Of a stretch of DNA of 64,000 nt, positions 24,801 to 34,960 are shown one piece after another. The translations under genes and the position numbers were made by a program. The notes below the pieces were generated by a model. It worked only from the letters and a program-made list of their open reading frames with translations, did no database searches and was not told where the DNA came from. Source of the stretch: Plectrocnemia conspersa (Eukaryota > Arthropoda > Insecta > Trichoptera > Polycentropodidae). Location of the stretch: positions 224,036 to 288,035 of the forward strand of contig VTFK01000429.1 in assembly GCA_009617715.1 (NCBI GenBank), written 5' to 3'. Every line of letters starts with the position of its first letter. Within the stretch, counting starts at the first letter, position 1.

Positions 24801-26440
24801 CGAGGTTAATATGCATACATTAAAAAACTGGGACGTGCCATGAATTCTTGCATAATGGATCCGCCTCACTCGAGATCCTAGTTTTTAATTCCCGTCCAGA
24901 TTTGGATTATTACATTATTTTTAATTGTTACTGCTGAAACTTTGTCGGCCATTAGAACTTGCACCAAAGTGGGAAAGTTTTATGCGCTCGAACACCGACT
25001 CAACTTTACTCTGATACATGGACGCCTTATACTTAAAATATTTAAACCGTGTACAAAAAGAGGTCACGCACGTCATCATCGTTCTTTTTGTCGGGAATGT
25101 CCGTTCTCAGAACCTCATGATGGAATGATCGTTTAGTCCTTATCGAGGACTCGGACCACCGACGCGTTTAAATTTTTTGCAAAATCCGCGCGTGATGTGA
25201 ATAAAGCGAGCACCGAGTTTCACCAAAGAAGACAAATAATGCAAATACACATCCTCCCGATACGGAAATCCTACACCGATTGTTCCAAGTTCTCTTAATC
25301 CCACGAAGTTGTGGGAATCGGTTCAAAATCCGGTTTCGTCACACCAAGGTATACTCCTCTAGATATTCTTTTTATATAGTGCATGCTAATCCTTCCGTGA
25401 CGTTATTCATATTTTATGACAATAGGAGCAATCTTAAAAAAATATTAGCATACATAAAAAGTCATTCTAATAAGCAGTTAATAAATATAGTAATATATTT
25501 AACTATATTTTTAAATATAAAATAATTCCGCGAAACGAGGTAAAATATTTTTAAGATATAAATAAACTTATCTATCTGTTCTCCGTTTTTCCAATAGCAT
25601 TTCTCTAATCTGTGTTCCACAATAATATATTCATATATTTCATATGAATCATATCTTTCATATTTTATATAAACACATGACAAGAATCATATATTTCAGG
25701 TATAATAATCCAGTCAAGTTTGTATCATATTATAATAACTCATACGCTTCAGACCATGTTAATTTTATTTAAATTATAAAAATATAAACACGATTTAAAG
25801 CTGTATCTGTAGCTACAAAAAAAACATATATACTACTCAATGCTGTCATATCCTATGTCATAAAATTATATAATACATACAGTAGCTTCAAAATCATCAT
25901 AATTCGTATATATGTTATATTTTTAATAAATTTATTTATTTTATATTATTCTTTAAACGTTTATTACTATATTACACATACAAGGTGTAAAAGTTTGAAT
26001 TATGCATAACGTAACCGAAGAGTTTTTTTTTATTTCTATTGTTTCTATAAGTACTTGATATTTCATTGATTTTGGATGACTCCCAGAAATTTCCATTGAT
26101 GAGTCACCCTTTATCTATTTTTTGGAAGCGGATTGGCGTTACACATGATTGCTACAAATAATATGAACCTCAACATAAAATATAATAATTATATATTATT
26201 TAACAAATTTGCCGAAATATTCATAAACTATATGCAAAATCCAAAACCATATATAAAAATAAGGTTTAAATATATTTTGGAAAAAAATTTGGGTTTAGAT
26301 ATATTTAAACATTATTGATTATTTCTCTAGAATTACGATTTGTGGTGTCTTCCTGTTATCACAAAATAAATTCTTAAAATAAAAGCCACCCTAATACAAA
26401 GTTTCATGTCACTACTATCACTATTTTAGTATACATTGCT
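24800..26440. other. GC-richer island then AT-rich DNA
   Basis: 24800-25350 is CpG-rich without a convincing frame. 25360-26440 is AT-rich with only chance frames of 61-81 codons. No repeat or RNA gene seen. Confidence 0.3.
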
Positions 26441-26589
26441 TGAAATAAATCATTTTGCTATAGTATAATTTTTGTTAAAATATAAAACTTCCAGGAAACA
26501 TTTTTGTTTTTTTACTGAAGTATTCAGTTTAAGCACATTTTCTACAATCATCCCCAATCTGGAGCTATTTGATTGACATATTAATCCCA
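26440..26589. repeat. Repeat D, copy 2, left part
   Basis: Matches 940-1110 through GTTAAAATATAAAA, GAAGTATTCAGTTTAAGCAC and TCTGGAGCTATTTGAT. The match stops at the TTAA of the insertion that starts at 26590 and resumes after 28450. Confidence 0.65.
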
Positions 26590-26983
26590 TTAACTCATTG
26601 CGTACGGTGTGCACAAATTTGTGCGTTTCAGAAACCTTCCGTTGCGTCGGTGTGCACAAATTTGTGCGTTTCGTCATTTTAACTTCATACGAAAAAAACC
26701 CACGTAAACTGCGTATTTACTGTAACGTATTTATTTAGGGATTTACCTACAGATGTTACTAATATCATATTAACTAAAAATAGTTCAAAAAAGTAGAAAT
26801 TCTAAATTCCAGAGGCTCAAAACTCGGGTAAAATAAATTCGTTTCAAGATGTATGTTTACATATATATATACAATTTTTTTCTATGGAATTATCTCACAT
26901 ATTATTTATTAGAAATAGTGAAATCACTCAATACCAAATTGCGAATCACGTATCAATAATATATAAATATATTTAAATAATTT

Positions 26984-28077
26984 TTAACACTTAACGGTTG
27001 ATTTACGCGGCGATATTCGCAAGACAATCTAACCGTCCAATTTCGAACAAATGTAACGTTTCCGTTAGGCTAAGCGCACGCTGTAATAAAAATGTTAACG
27101 AAAAACCCCACCTTATCGGTTTGATTCAGGTAAAGATGGTAATTTTTTTAGAGATATGTTTCTTGAAATTCTTATCTACAAAATTACAAAAAACCCAAAA
27201 TATTCAAAGGTAACCGCATAAAAAAAGAAATGTTGAGCTAGACCTAATATCTAAGTACATATTATCAACCCGAAGCATTATAACAAAATAATCAGCGATT
27301 CTCAACTTTTAATTGCGTTAATTTATTTTACAACTTTTTGCATTATTATATTTTGTTAGGTTTACAATATATTTTTGTGATTATTATTTATTTCGTACTC
27401 CTTCATTTATTGATACTATTTTCTAAGAAATAAATTACAGTAAATCAAATTCAAAATTTTATAATATAAAATATAATGTTTTTTATTTATCATTATTTTC
27501 TGTTATATATATGTATGTAGAGGTATCGTGGGCATTTAAATGCAGATTCATCAATCCCAAATGTGATATTTTATAATATTTAGACCTGAAATGATCCCGA
27601 TCTGTTCAAATTAAATAAACTGTTCTCAACATGTTTTCAATTACCAACACATTGAATAAACGCCGCCGCACGCTCCTAAAAATGGAGCGTGCGGCGGGGA
27701 TTATTTGCAAAAATTAGGACTTTAATTTGTGTAACTATCCAAGCACATTAGTGGTTCGAGTCTTTATTGGATGCGAAGTATACAGTAAGTGCGCGTTTTT
27801 CATTATTTTAACACATTGCGTAGCGTGTGGTAAAAATACAAAAAGTGGTAAATATATAATATTAAAGCAATAAAATGTTTAGAATCACTGATAATTTTTA
27901 ATTATATTAAATATACTATATAAAATAATAATACATAAATTATAACAGAAATATAAAATAATAATACATAAACAATAAAAGATTACATTTAGCCATAGGC
28001 AAACGTTACGTTTGTTCGAAATTGAACAGTTGGGTGTCGTGCAAATATCGCTGCGTAACTTGACCGTTAAGTGTTAA
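26984..28077. mobile_element. Inner TTAA-flanked element with ~80-bp inverted repeats
   Basis: TTAA at 26984-26987 and 28074-28077 border long inverted repeats that both begin CACTTAACGGT and share the word AATTTCGAACAAA followed by GTAACGTTT. TTAA duplication points to a piggyBac-like, non-autonomous element of about 1.1 kb inserted inside the outer element. It holds no open frame of note. Confidence 0.7.
27645..27722. repeat. Hairpin-bearing element end, pairs with 28378-28450
   Basis: The segment starts CACATTGAATA like the outer right end and contains a perfect 14-bp stem (CCGCCGCACGCTCC at 27663-27676, loop TAAAAAT, complement to 27697). It continues GGGGATTATTTGC and AAAATTAGGA, and 28378-28450 is an inverted copy of this whole segment. 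The pair interleaves with the inner element instead of nesting. A further left-type end, TTAACACATTGCGTAGCG, lies at 27808. Confidence 0.6.
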
Positions 28078-28450
28078 AAATTTTGAATTGATTGTAAGGT
28101 CACAAAATTAGATTTTTTCGGGTTTTATTATATACAACAGTATTTTATCATCATTTTATTATTATCTTTATTGTTTTTATTCAAATATATATATATTTGG
28201 TTATTCTAAACTAAAAATTATATTTTATTTTATTGGTACGCGATCCACAGTTTGACGTTTACTGATTTTATCAATGCGAATACAAAAAAACGATCATCAT
28301 AAATCTGTTTTTAAAATTTGACGTTAAAACGTTGACTAATTAAAGAGTTACGATGTTTTAAAAAAAATAAGTTTGTATCCTAATTTTCGCAAATAATCCC
28401 CGCCGCACGGCTTCATTTTTAGGAATAATGCCCAGTATTCAATGTGTTAA

Positions 28451-29540
28451 GAGGCATCTTTTAACACTAAACCTTGAAATTGATATTAATGCAATGCAAA
28501 AAACGCATATTTTGTATATAAATAACTAATGGAATGTGATATACATATATACATTAATAAATTTGTATGTTTTCAAACTCCTTAAATATTTGTTGAAATA
28601 TAATACATAACAAATAAAATTAAAACGCATAGTAAGGGGGAGAGTGTGCTATTTATATATTTTCATTTAGATTTTGTTATGGCCAAAATTGGCGCCACAC
28701 TGGTAACACTGGCGTGACAGATTCTCTCGACAGGCAACCTCTGGCGCTTTGTAAACTTCTTCAATATTCAATAAAAATACTACTGCAGCGGCGCAATCTG
28801 TGTCTAATTGCCACACGTCACCTCCCATCGCCAAACCATAATAAACAAAGAAAATAAAACAGTAAAAATCCATAAATTAATAAAATTGAAGTTCAATACA
28901 AAATTCTAAAACACCCTGTGGTGAAAATTTATTTTAAAATCGCATATTTCCACTAATAAAAAGTACTTTTCTTAAAATACTATTAACTGTTAAAACACAG
29001 ATAAGAATGGAAATAATCAAAAATTCAATGAGTTCGTTGTGGAAAAACTATTTTGATTACTCGTTGAGTTACGCAATATTTTTTTATTAAATGTAGCCTT
29101 AAGATATATTCTATTGTTTTATTAAGGGTTATTTCAAGGCCATTTCAAGATTTTTTTACACATTTTTCCTTCAATTCTAAAATATTTTAAAGAAATATTA
29201 ATTATATTATTTTTTAATTAAATCTTTACTGCATATATCAAATAAAAAAATAACATTTCTGACTATTTTCACTCGTTAAAATGATGTAGAAACCATCTAT
29301 AAAGTTGTTGTCTTAATTTAAGACCACGTACTTTTCTATGTAATGATTAAAAAATTTATAGATATAATCCACCACCTTCACTGTTCTATCAATGAAGGAT
29401 ACCTTCCATTTCGAAACATAAGAAGCACCCCCATATCATTTAGCCTTATAATTTCTCACAGTTGTCTGGAAATATTTTTTGCTATATCTTTTCCTACCTT
29501 GAAGACAAACTCAGTGTACCCCAACTGACATTGTTTTCTT
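28451..29540. repeat. Repeat D, copy 2, right part
   Basis: Resumes the match to copy 1 after the TTAA insertion (CACTAAACCTTGAA; CACCACCTTCACTGTTCTAT at about 29370; GAAGACAAACTCAGTGTACC near 29500). A GC-rich insert at 28670-28860 (GGCGCCACACTGGTAACACT), with a 68-codon minus frame, has no clear counterpart in copy 1 and may be another element. Confidence 0.6.
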
Positions 29541-29729
29541 TTTATTAAAAATATGTTAAAAGTTATTTATGTTACTAGATTTATCGATTATTGTAAATGA
29601 TTCCAAAAATGAATAAAATAAAAGTACGAATTTAAAATTGAAAATAAACTTTATGTCACCGGACACTATCGTGATTTATGTCTCTAGCTCGCAAAATGTA
29701 TTGATTCTGCCTGTATGCTTTATCTAATC

Positions 29730-29807
29730 GATTTTCTTTTCTATTTGCAGGTAAGTGAATCGTTCAGACGTTCATCCGAGTCCATTAATCAAGTGGTCCG
29801 AGTCCAG
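29730..29807 (+). other. Recursive splice site with 57-nt open exon-like segment
   Basis: The tract ATTTTCTTTTCTATTTGCAG ends at 29750 and is followed directly by GTAAGTG, so a consensus 3' splice site and a consensus 5' splice site are fused. This is the classic zero-length exon (ratchet point) of long insect introns. A second donor, GTCCAG|GTAAGC, follows at 29807. The 57 nt between are GC-richer and open only in frame 1, where they encode 19 residues (VSESFRRSSES then INQVVRVQ), so a phase-0 cassette exon is also possible. The peptide is not recognised. Confidence 0.55.
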
Positions 29808-30245
29808 GTAAGCCTGGTCTCAAGTCAACCACCTTCCGCTAGTATGTAGTATGTAAAGTGAAATAAAAAATGAATCGCAGGAAGTCATTACTTTATACGC
29901 GTTATCAATCATGGCAGGTACAACCGTTAAAATGTGTGTGTTATTACTTAATGTCATTAAGAAAATTATGATTAATCTGCTGGGGAACTGTCTATTACTT
30001 AATATTGGGTTACGGACAAAAATGCGAGTTTATATAATGAACATATTCCGCGAATAAACCTCTTGTGAATAAATAAAAATAAATTGATTTATCGAAGAAG
30101 GTTTTCCTCGTGTGCTATAAAAAATGCACGCGTCGTAGCTCATAAATTTTGTACGCCATAGGTTTCAAAAGTATATTTTTAAATAAATGGATTCCTTCGA
30201 TGCAATATGGCAGTGCGTAATAGAGTAAACAAAATCAAGTGTTTA
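29808..30245. other. Non-coding flank, nothing recognised
   Basis: Ordinary AT-rich sequence between the splice-like site and the hAT element; no frame or repeat noticed. Confidence 0.4.
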
Positions 30246-30253
30246 CTCCGTTA

Positions 30254-30918
30254 TAGGGATTCCAATCCCGGGATCCCGAATCCCGGGATCCCGGGATCCC
30301 GAACGATTTTCAATACCCGATGAGTCCCGGGATTATAAAACATAATCCCGAATTTTTCGGATTGGTTGATTTATCAAGCACAATCGAATTATTATTGACA
30401 ACATCGTTATATTTCATGTACAAACTTGCGCGAGTTGCACGTGTCATCTGTGAATCTTTGAGGCTGTGAGTCTGAACGTGCTTTTTCAGCAGCAGGCTGC
30501 TTAGGAACCAAAATCAGATCAAGGCTAAATGATAAAACACTTGATGCTTTGATGTTACTTCGTGAGTTTTATTCAAAATAATGTTTTCAATTAATTGTGT
30601 CTATGAATGTACATAGGTATGTACATACATTGTCAAAAGTTCATTTTTTTCTTCTCAAATAAATATATAAGACCTTCCCTTTTTTATTTTTATTATATTA
30701 TTTTCTATTTTAAGTCCAAGACTAAAATTATACGTACTTTATACATTGTACGTTATAAAAAACAGATGTAAAAATATATTGTATTATTCATTTTAAATTC
30801 TTTTTATCGATAAAATAACATGAAAATTATCCCGGGACTGGTCCCGGGATCCCGGGATCGACTAATTGCAATACCGAAATCCCGGGATCAAAATTTTGGC
30901 CCGGGATTGGAATCCCTA
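30254..30918 (+). mobile_element. hAT-superfamily transposon, truncated
   Basis: The ends are inverted repeats (TAGGGATTCCAATCCCGGG, 19 bp perfect) flanked by an exact 8-bp target duplication CTCCGTTA at 30246-30253 and 30919-30926. An 8-bp duplication is characteristic of hAT elements. Subterminal DNA is packed with CCCGGGATCCCG-type words. At 665 bp it is internally deleted; only the C-terminal end of a transposase remains inside. Exact TSD and TIR suggest a fairly recent insertion. Confidence 0.9.
30462..30581 (+). pseudogene. hAT transposase C-terminal dimerisation relic
   Basis: An open stretch of 39 codons ends in TAA at 30579-30581 and reads SERAFSAAGCLGTKIRSRLN, then DALMLLREFY. This is the hAT C-terminal (dimerisation) signature SER-FS-AG-R-L, which normally closes a transposase of about 600 residues. 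A TGA at 30459-30461 sits just upstream, where the family would read on, so the gene is truncated and inactive. It lies in the sense direction inside the element. Confidence 0.8.
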
Positions 30919-30939
30919 CTCCGTTAGATTAGGAAAATC

Positions 30940-31080
30940 AGTTTCGATCTCTCAAACACGATAGAAATTTAAAAACACTAGGGTCCATATGGTATTCAAA
31001 CCTAGGTCTTTTAGGTATTAGTCACCGACTTATACTGGTTATAAATTTGCATATCAAAGAGTATTCCTTGATTATAGTTA
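30940..31080 (-). mobile_element. SINE family B, copy 3
   Basis: On the minus strand: AGTCGGTGACTAATAC (A-box region), GGTTTGAATACC (B-box region, decayed), then GTGTTTTTAAATTTCTATCG and a GAGAGATC tail, the same order as at 13828-14210. It begins about 20 bases beyond the hAT element. Confidence 0.6.
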
Positions 31081-32450
31081 TGATTCTCGTGCGTTTAAAA
31101 TATAGACGATATTATCGTGACGATAAAAAGTAATGCTCTCGAGCCTCTCCTTTTGGTGCGAGAGAACTTTTGATTGTGTTTATTTTATTATGAGGACGAT
31201 AAGGATATGAAGATCGTACGTGGCAATCGAGAAGCTGCTCCATTAAGTGTCCCATCTCGGTTCGCCCGCTAACTGCCCATCTTCTGCGGCCATCGACCGC
31301 CGCTCAGAACCACTGAACCTCAAACTGTCAAACTGGACAGCGATCTCGAATGAAAATTGTCACCGAGAGATACAAAAACTAATTTAACTGAAGAACTGAA
31401 ACATTAAAAATATCATCCATTACGTATTAGACGTCTCTTCAGAAATAAATTCATACATATTATATATATAAAAACATTTATTATTAGAGCAACATTAGAG
31501 CGACATGCTAAAATTTATAAAACCTAATATTCATAAGTTTGTTAATGATTAATGCAAATAGTTACTGCTTTATTTACTTAGATGTTTTCTAGAGTTTATG
31601 TTGGTTATTTTTTAGTTTAAAAATAACTCAAAATCAGGGTTTTGAATACAGTTTTATTACATTTTTTTGCTAGTTGTATAACTTTTCTCTGCGCAAAAAA
31701 GTTGATAATATTTTTTTCAAGGTACAGCATAGACCGTCGTTTAAAGTCCGTCTAAACACGGCTTCGAAGGACCAACGAAACTCTTATGTGATTGTTAAAA
31801 TTATTTAATTTGCCTATTCTACATATTGTATAATAAATAAAATGTGTAGAAAATACCAGAAAAGAGTAGTCTTTAAAACGCTTAACTGAAAATAATCCTC
31901 ACAATAAAATAAATACGAAAAAAACTTTGCCCGCACTAAAAGAACAGGCTCGAGAACTTTACTGTTTAACGCCGCAATAATATCATCTATATTTTAAATG
32001 CACACTTGTTGATTTTATTTGTGTCGGCACGATTAATCTCGTTTTAGCGTAATTTGTTCTATTGTCTAACATTCTGTTACTTTTCAAATGCGAGGAACAC
32101 ATATTTATTGCTTTTTATGATCGTCTTAACTGTTTTTTTACAAATAGTTTCAACGCGACGATTATGGATGATACCGAAAATAATAACATTCAAAAAACGT
32201 TAAATAATAATTTTGGATTGTTTACAAAATTTTAAAGGCATTATTTTTTAAGTCTAATAATCTTTTTAAAGCTAAATCTATTTGAGGTTAGGTTACAATT
32301 ATCTTAATAATGATACTTTAACAACGCCAAATTTTTATATAAATTAACGTTGTGCACAGTGCACATTATTTAGCGAACTTGATGGAAACAATACTTTTGT
32401 ATTTTTGCGGTAAAAAATGTGACATTGCAGCTAAATAGTTTCTATATGTT
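31081..32450. other. No gene recognised
   Basis: 31180-31370 is GC-richer (TCTGCGGCCATCGACCGCCG) without a sustained frame; the rest is AT-rich. A weak match to 11760-11830 lies around 31760-31850. Confidence 0.35.
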
Positions 32451-32454
32451 GATA

Positions 32455-33190
32455 AAAATAGTTTATTTTATAAACATACATTTATAAATTACCACTTATA
32501 ATATATAAGGACAGAATAGCGTAATCCGTAACGTCTCAGACTAGTAACTCTGAGGTTACAGGTTCGAGCCCCGACAGCGGCACTCGAATTTTTATTTATA
32601 AAAAATGCGCTATTATAAAAAAAACCGTGACATCTATTGGCTATAAATTATATTACACTTTATAATTAATAATATAGATGTTACCGATTCTGAGACTTTC
32701 AGTCTGGTGGTTAATACTTACTTGTAGAGCTTCATTATATCTGATTGACTTAATCAGTTGGTACAGATTTACCCCGTTGTAACGCATTGGGCTTACGCCT
32801 ATCAGCTTACAACGGAAGATTTAATAAAAAAATAGAAAAAGTCTTCGCTGGCGTATCGAGTTGTATTATTGTCGGCTGTGATGTATACAGAGAAACTGGG
32901 ATTTGTCGTGCTCACGCCTTAAAAGTGAATCGGTCTTAGCTGGGCACTCTGGTGATCAATAGCCAAGTTTAAAAATACAATAGTTAGCGCATATTTTTTG
33001 GCGGTACATATTGGTGATTAACGTCTCGTGACGGATGTATGAGATCTCGCTCCCATTGTTTTGTGAATATACTGTGTGTGGTCTTACTTTCAAGACATGT
33101 TTTTGTTTGTTCGAAATAGTCGTTAAAATGACCTCTAAATAATGACAAATATTGGAAGTGATTAAAATCACCCAAAACAAACTCAAATTA
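32455..33190. repeat. Repeat C, copy 1, split by a SINE
   Basis: The left piece (TTTATAAATTACCAC, 32480-32495) matches 52463 and 53821. After the SINE the match continues at 32838 (TTCGCTGGCGTATCGAGTTG, compare 53906), and at 33045-33110 (GTGAATATACTGTGTGTGGT, TTTCAAGACATG, compare 54287-54330 and 52835-52870). It is an old dispersed element of unknown class. Confidence 0.6.
32511..32835 (+). mobile_element. SINE family A, copy 2 (tRNA-derived)
   Basis: A-box-like TAGCGTAATCCGTAACG, B box GGTTCGAGCC at 32561-32570, then CACTCGAATTTTTATTTATA and the family tail ending TTGTAACGCATTGGGCTTAC. Matches 14218-14520 end to end apart from a variable middle. It lies within repeat C, so it is younger than that copy. 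Confidence 0.8.
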
Positions 33191-33299
33191 GCTCATTGAA
33201 TATTTTTAGCGTATGATTGAAAAATAATACGAACATACATGGTTTTGATAAAGCTTTTGCCATATTTTTAGATATGTAAATATTTGATAGTGGAACCGG

Positions 33300-33945
33300 A
33301 ATAGTGGACATGTCAGATCTCTATTGTTCTTGTGTCTCTTCTACATGTTTACGATATATTATTCATCCCCTCACAGTTTGAGAACCGCTCCTCTCTTGTA
33401 ATAGGTGCCGTGTACCGAGTGTTTGCGGTTCGTAGTACGCTCACCGGAGCGGTTTCCGTTCGGCGAACGCTTCGAACGAGCGTTCGCTTTCGCCGTACTC
33501 TTTCTCGTCCCGTTCGGACAGAGCGCTCGCGCCTCGTTACGCTCTTGTGGTCCAGCATCCGGCCGGCCGCGGGTCAAGGGGACCTCTGTAAAGATGGAAG
33601 CCGTGTAAATACACTCGTGTACCGTACTTCGGGTACACCCTTCTCAAATGACAACGCAAACAGTCGACGAGGTCTACCGTATACTTGCATAATCTTCTTT
33701 CGCGGCCTGGGGCCCCGACCGCACTCTGGGACCTCCTTCCGCCGCGCGTATAGTAATTTCGTGTGGATCCCCTCTGCCGTGTTAAGTGCCCGCATTCGAT
33801 CTTGATTTATTGTTTGGTCCTTTGTAAATTTATACCCCCGCGTCCGACCCGAAGCTAGTTTGCATCAATTCAATATTGTACTTCTTCGAACCTATCTACT
33901 ATCGTCGGGTATGTTTTCATGCTTCAGTCACGAGTAGCAACTGGT
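33300..33945. other. GC-rich island, possible solo LTR
   Basis: The most GC-rich block of the window, sharply bounded by AT-rich DNA. It contains a hairpin-prone segment CGAACGCTTCGAACGAGCGTTCG and the strings GCGGCCTGGGGCCCCGACC. A 157-codon + frame (33332-33805) runs through it, but overlapping frames on both strands are also open, as expected from CpG-rich, stop-poor DNA, and the peptide is arginine-rich and unrecognised. LTRs of insect retrotransposons have this look, but no second copy or target duplication was found. Confidence 0.3.
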
Positions 33946-34091
33946 CTTGGATATTGCCCTAAATTATCTATATTTTTAAACTCAAAAACATATATTTAAT
34001 AATAAATAACTTAATGGCCCATACCTTATTTTAGAAAAAAAATATTACTGTACGAAAAATGATTATTGTATACCAAAATGGTACGTAAAAG

Positions 34092-34960
34092 TTACTCCAT
34101 AGAAAGTACAATAGTATTTTTGAAACGGTAACCTTCAAACTTTGATTTGTACCATTTCAATCTTCCCGAAATGATTTCGCCCGAAATCCAATATGCGATT
34201 CGCTTATTGAAATCCAAACTGAATCTTCCGTATTTCCGAATCCGTTCGTCCACTCGCGGAAATAAAATTAACCCTTTCCCGCCCTCGCACGGAGCGCATA
34301 ACCCCTCGAAATCGAATAAAAATGTTTTACTATCGGAGAAGGATATTTGTAAAATATTGAATAGTATATTCGCACGGAATCCTCGATGTGCCCTTTGCTT
34401 CGCGTCGATTAGATGCGAATCGGCGCACGTTTGGTGCAAAATCTCTCTCGGAACATCTACAATTCCCTCGAGGTGCACAAAGGATTTCACAGGAGAAGTA
34501 ACTAAAGGCCAGAAGAGTGTTATCCCTTTGATGTCCGTTTGTTTGTTGTGTGTGTATGTACGTTTTTCTTGCGGACGACGAACCAAGAAAAGGGAGTAGT
34601 GTTGTTAACCGCACACGCCCTTCCGCCCTTTGTGCCGACAAGCCGAGTAAACAATAGTTGAACTTATTGCCGCTGACAAAGGTTTTTCAGTTCGTTTGCA
34701 ACCCTTTCAACACATGTGGAACGAGAGGAAAAAAAGCATTCAAAGGGCCCGTCGCAGAGCGTAACGGCCATACTAAAAATGTCCCCCGCATTACGCGACA
34801 AATAATCCCGAACGGCCAAACTCGCGTATAAATATACCGAATGTGAAATTGCCAACCTTTTCGCAGTCATAAATAATGTTTATATTATTTTTAGTGCGCA
34901 ATAATCAAGCGAATAGCGGACCTAATAGCGCTCGAGAAAAATCTGCCCTATAATGTGACA
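34092..34960. other. GC-richer island with overlapping long frames
   Basis: A 164-codon minus frame (34092-34586) and a 150-codon plus frame (34147-34599) overlap almost completely. Neither shows a domain, signal peptide or splice context; their mutual overlap argues that low stop density, not selection, keeps them open. Candidate conserved non-coding DNA. Confidence 0.3.

Larger units (their letters stand above)
26590..28450. mobile_element. Outer TTAA-flanked (piggyBac-like) element, nested
   Basis: TTAA tetranucleotides at 26590-26593 and 28447-28450 border a block that interrupts repeat D, so they are likely the target duplication. The ends match as inverted repeats: TTAACTCATTGCGTACGG at the left, TTAACACATTGAATACTGGG on the minus strand at the right. 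TTAA duplication is the hallmark of piggyBac-type elements. Just inside the left end, a 43-bp unit containing the palindrome GTGCACAAATTTGTGC is repeated twice (26605-26629, 26648-26672). No transposase frame remains. Confidence 0.6.

Noticed and set aside
33332..33805. 157-codon arginine-rich frame
   Set aside because: It lies in a CpG-rich island where stop codons are rare on both strands; four other frames overlap it.
34092..34599. Overlapping frames of 164 (minus) and 150 (plus) codons
   Set aside because: Both strands are open over the same DNA, no domain is visible, and there is no splice or start context.
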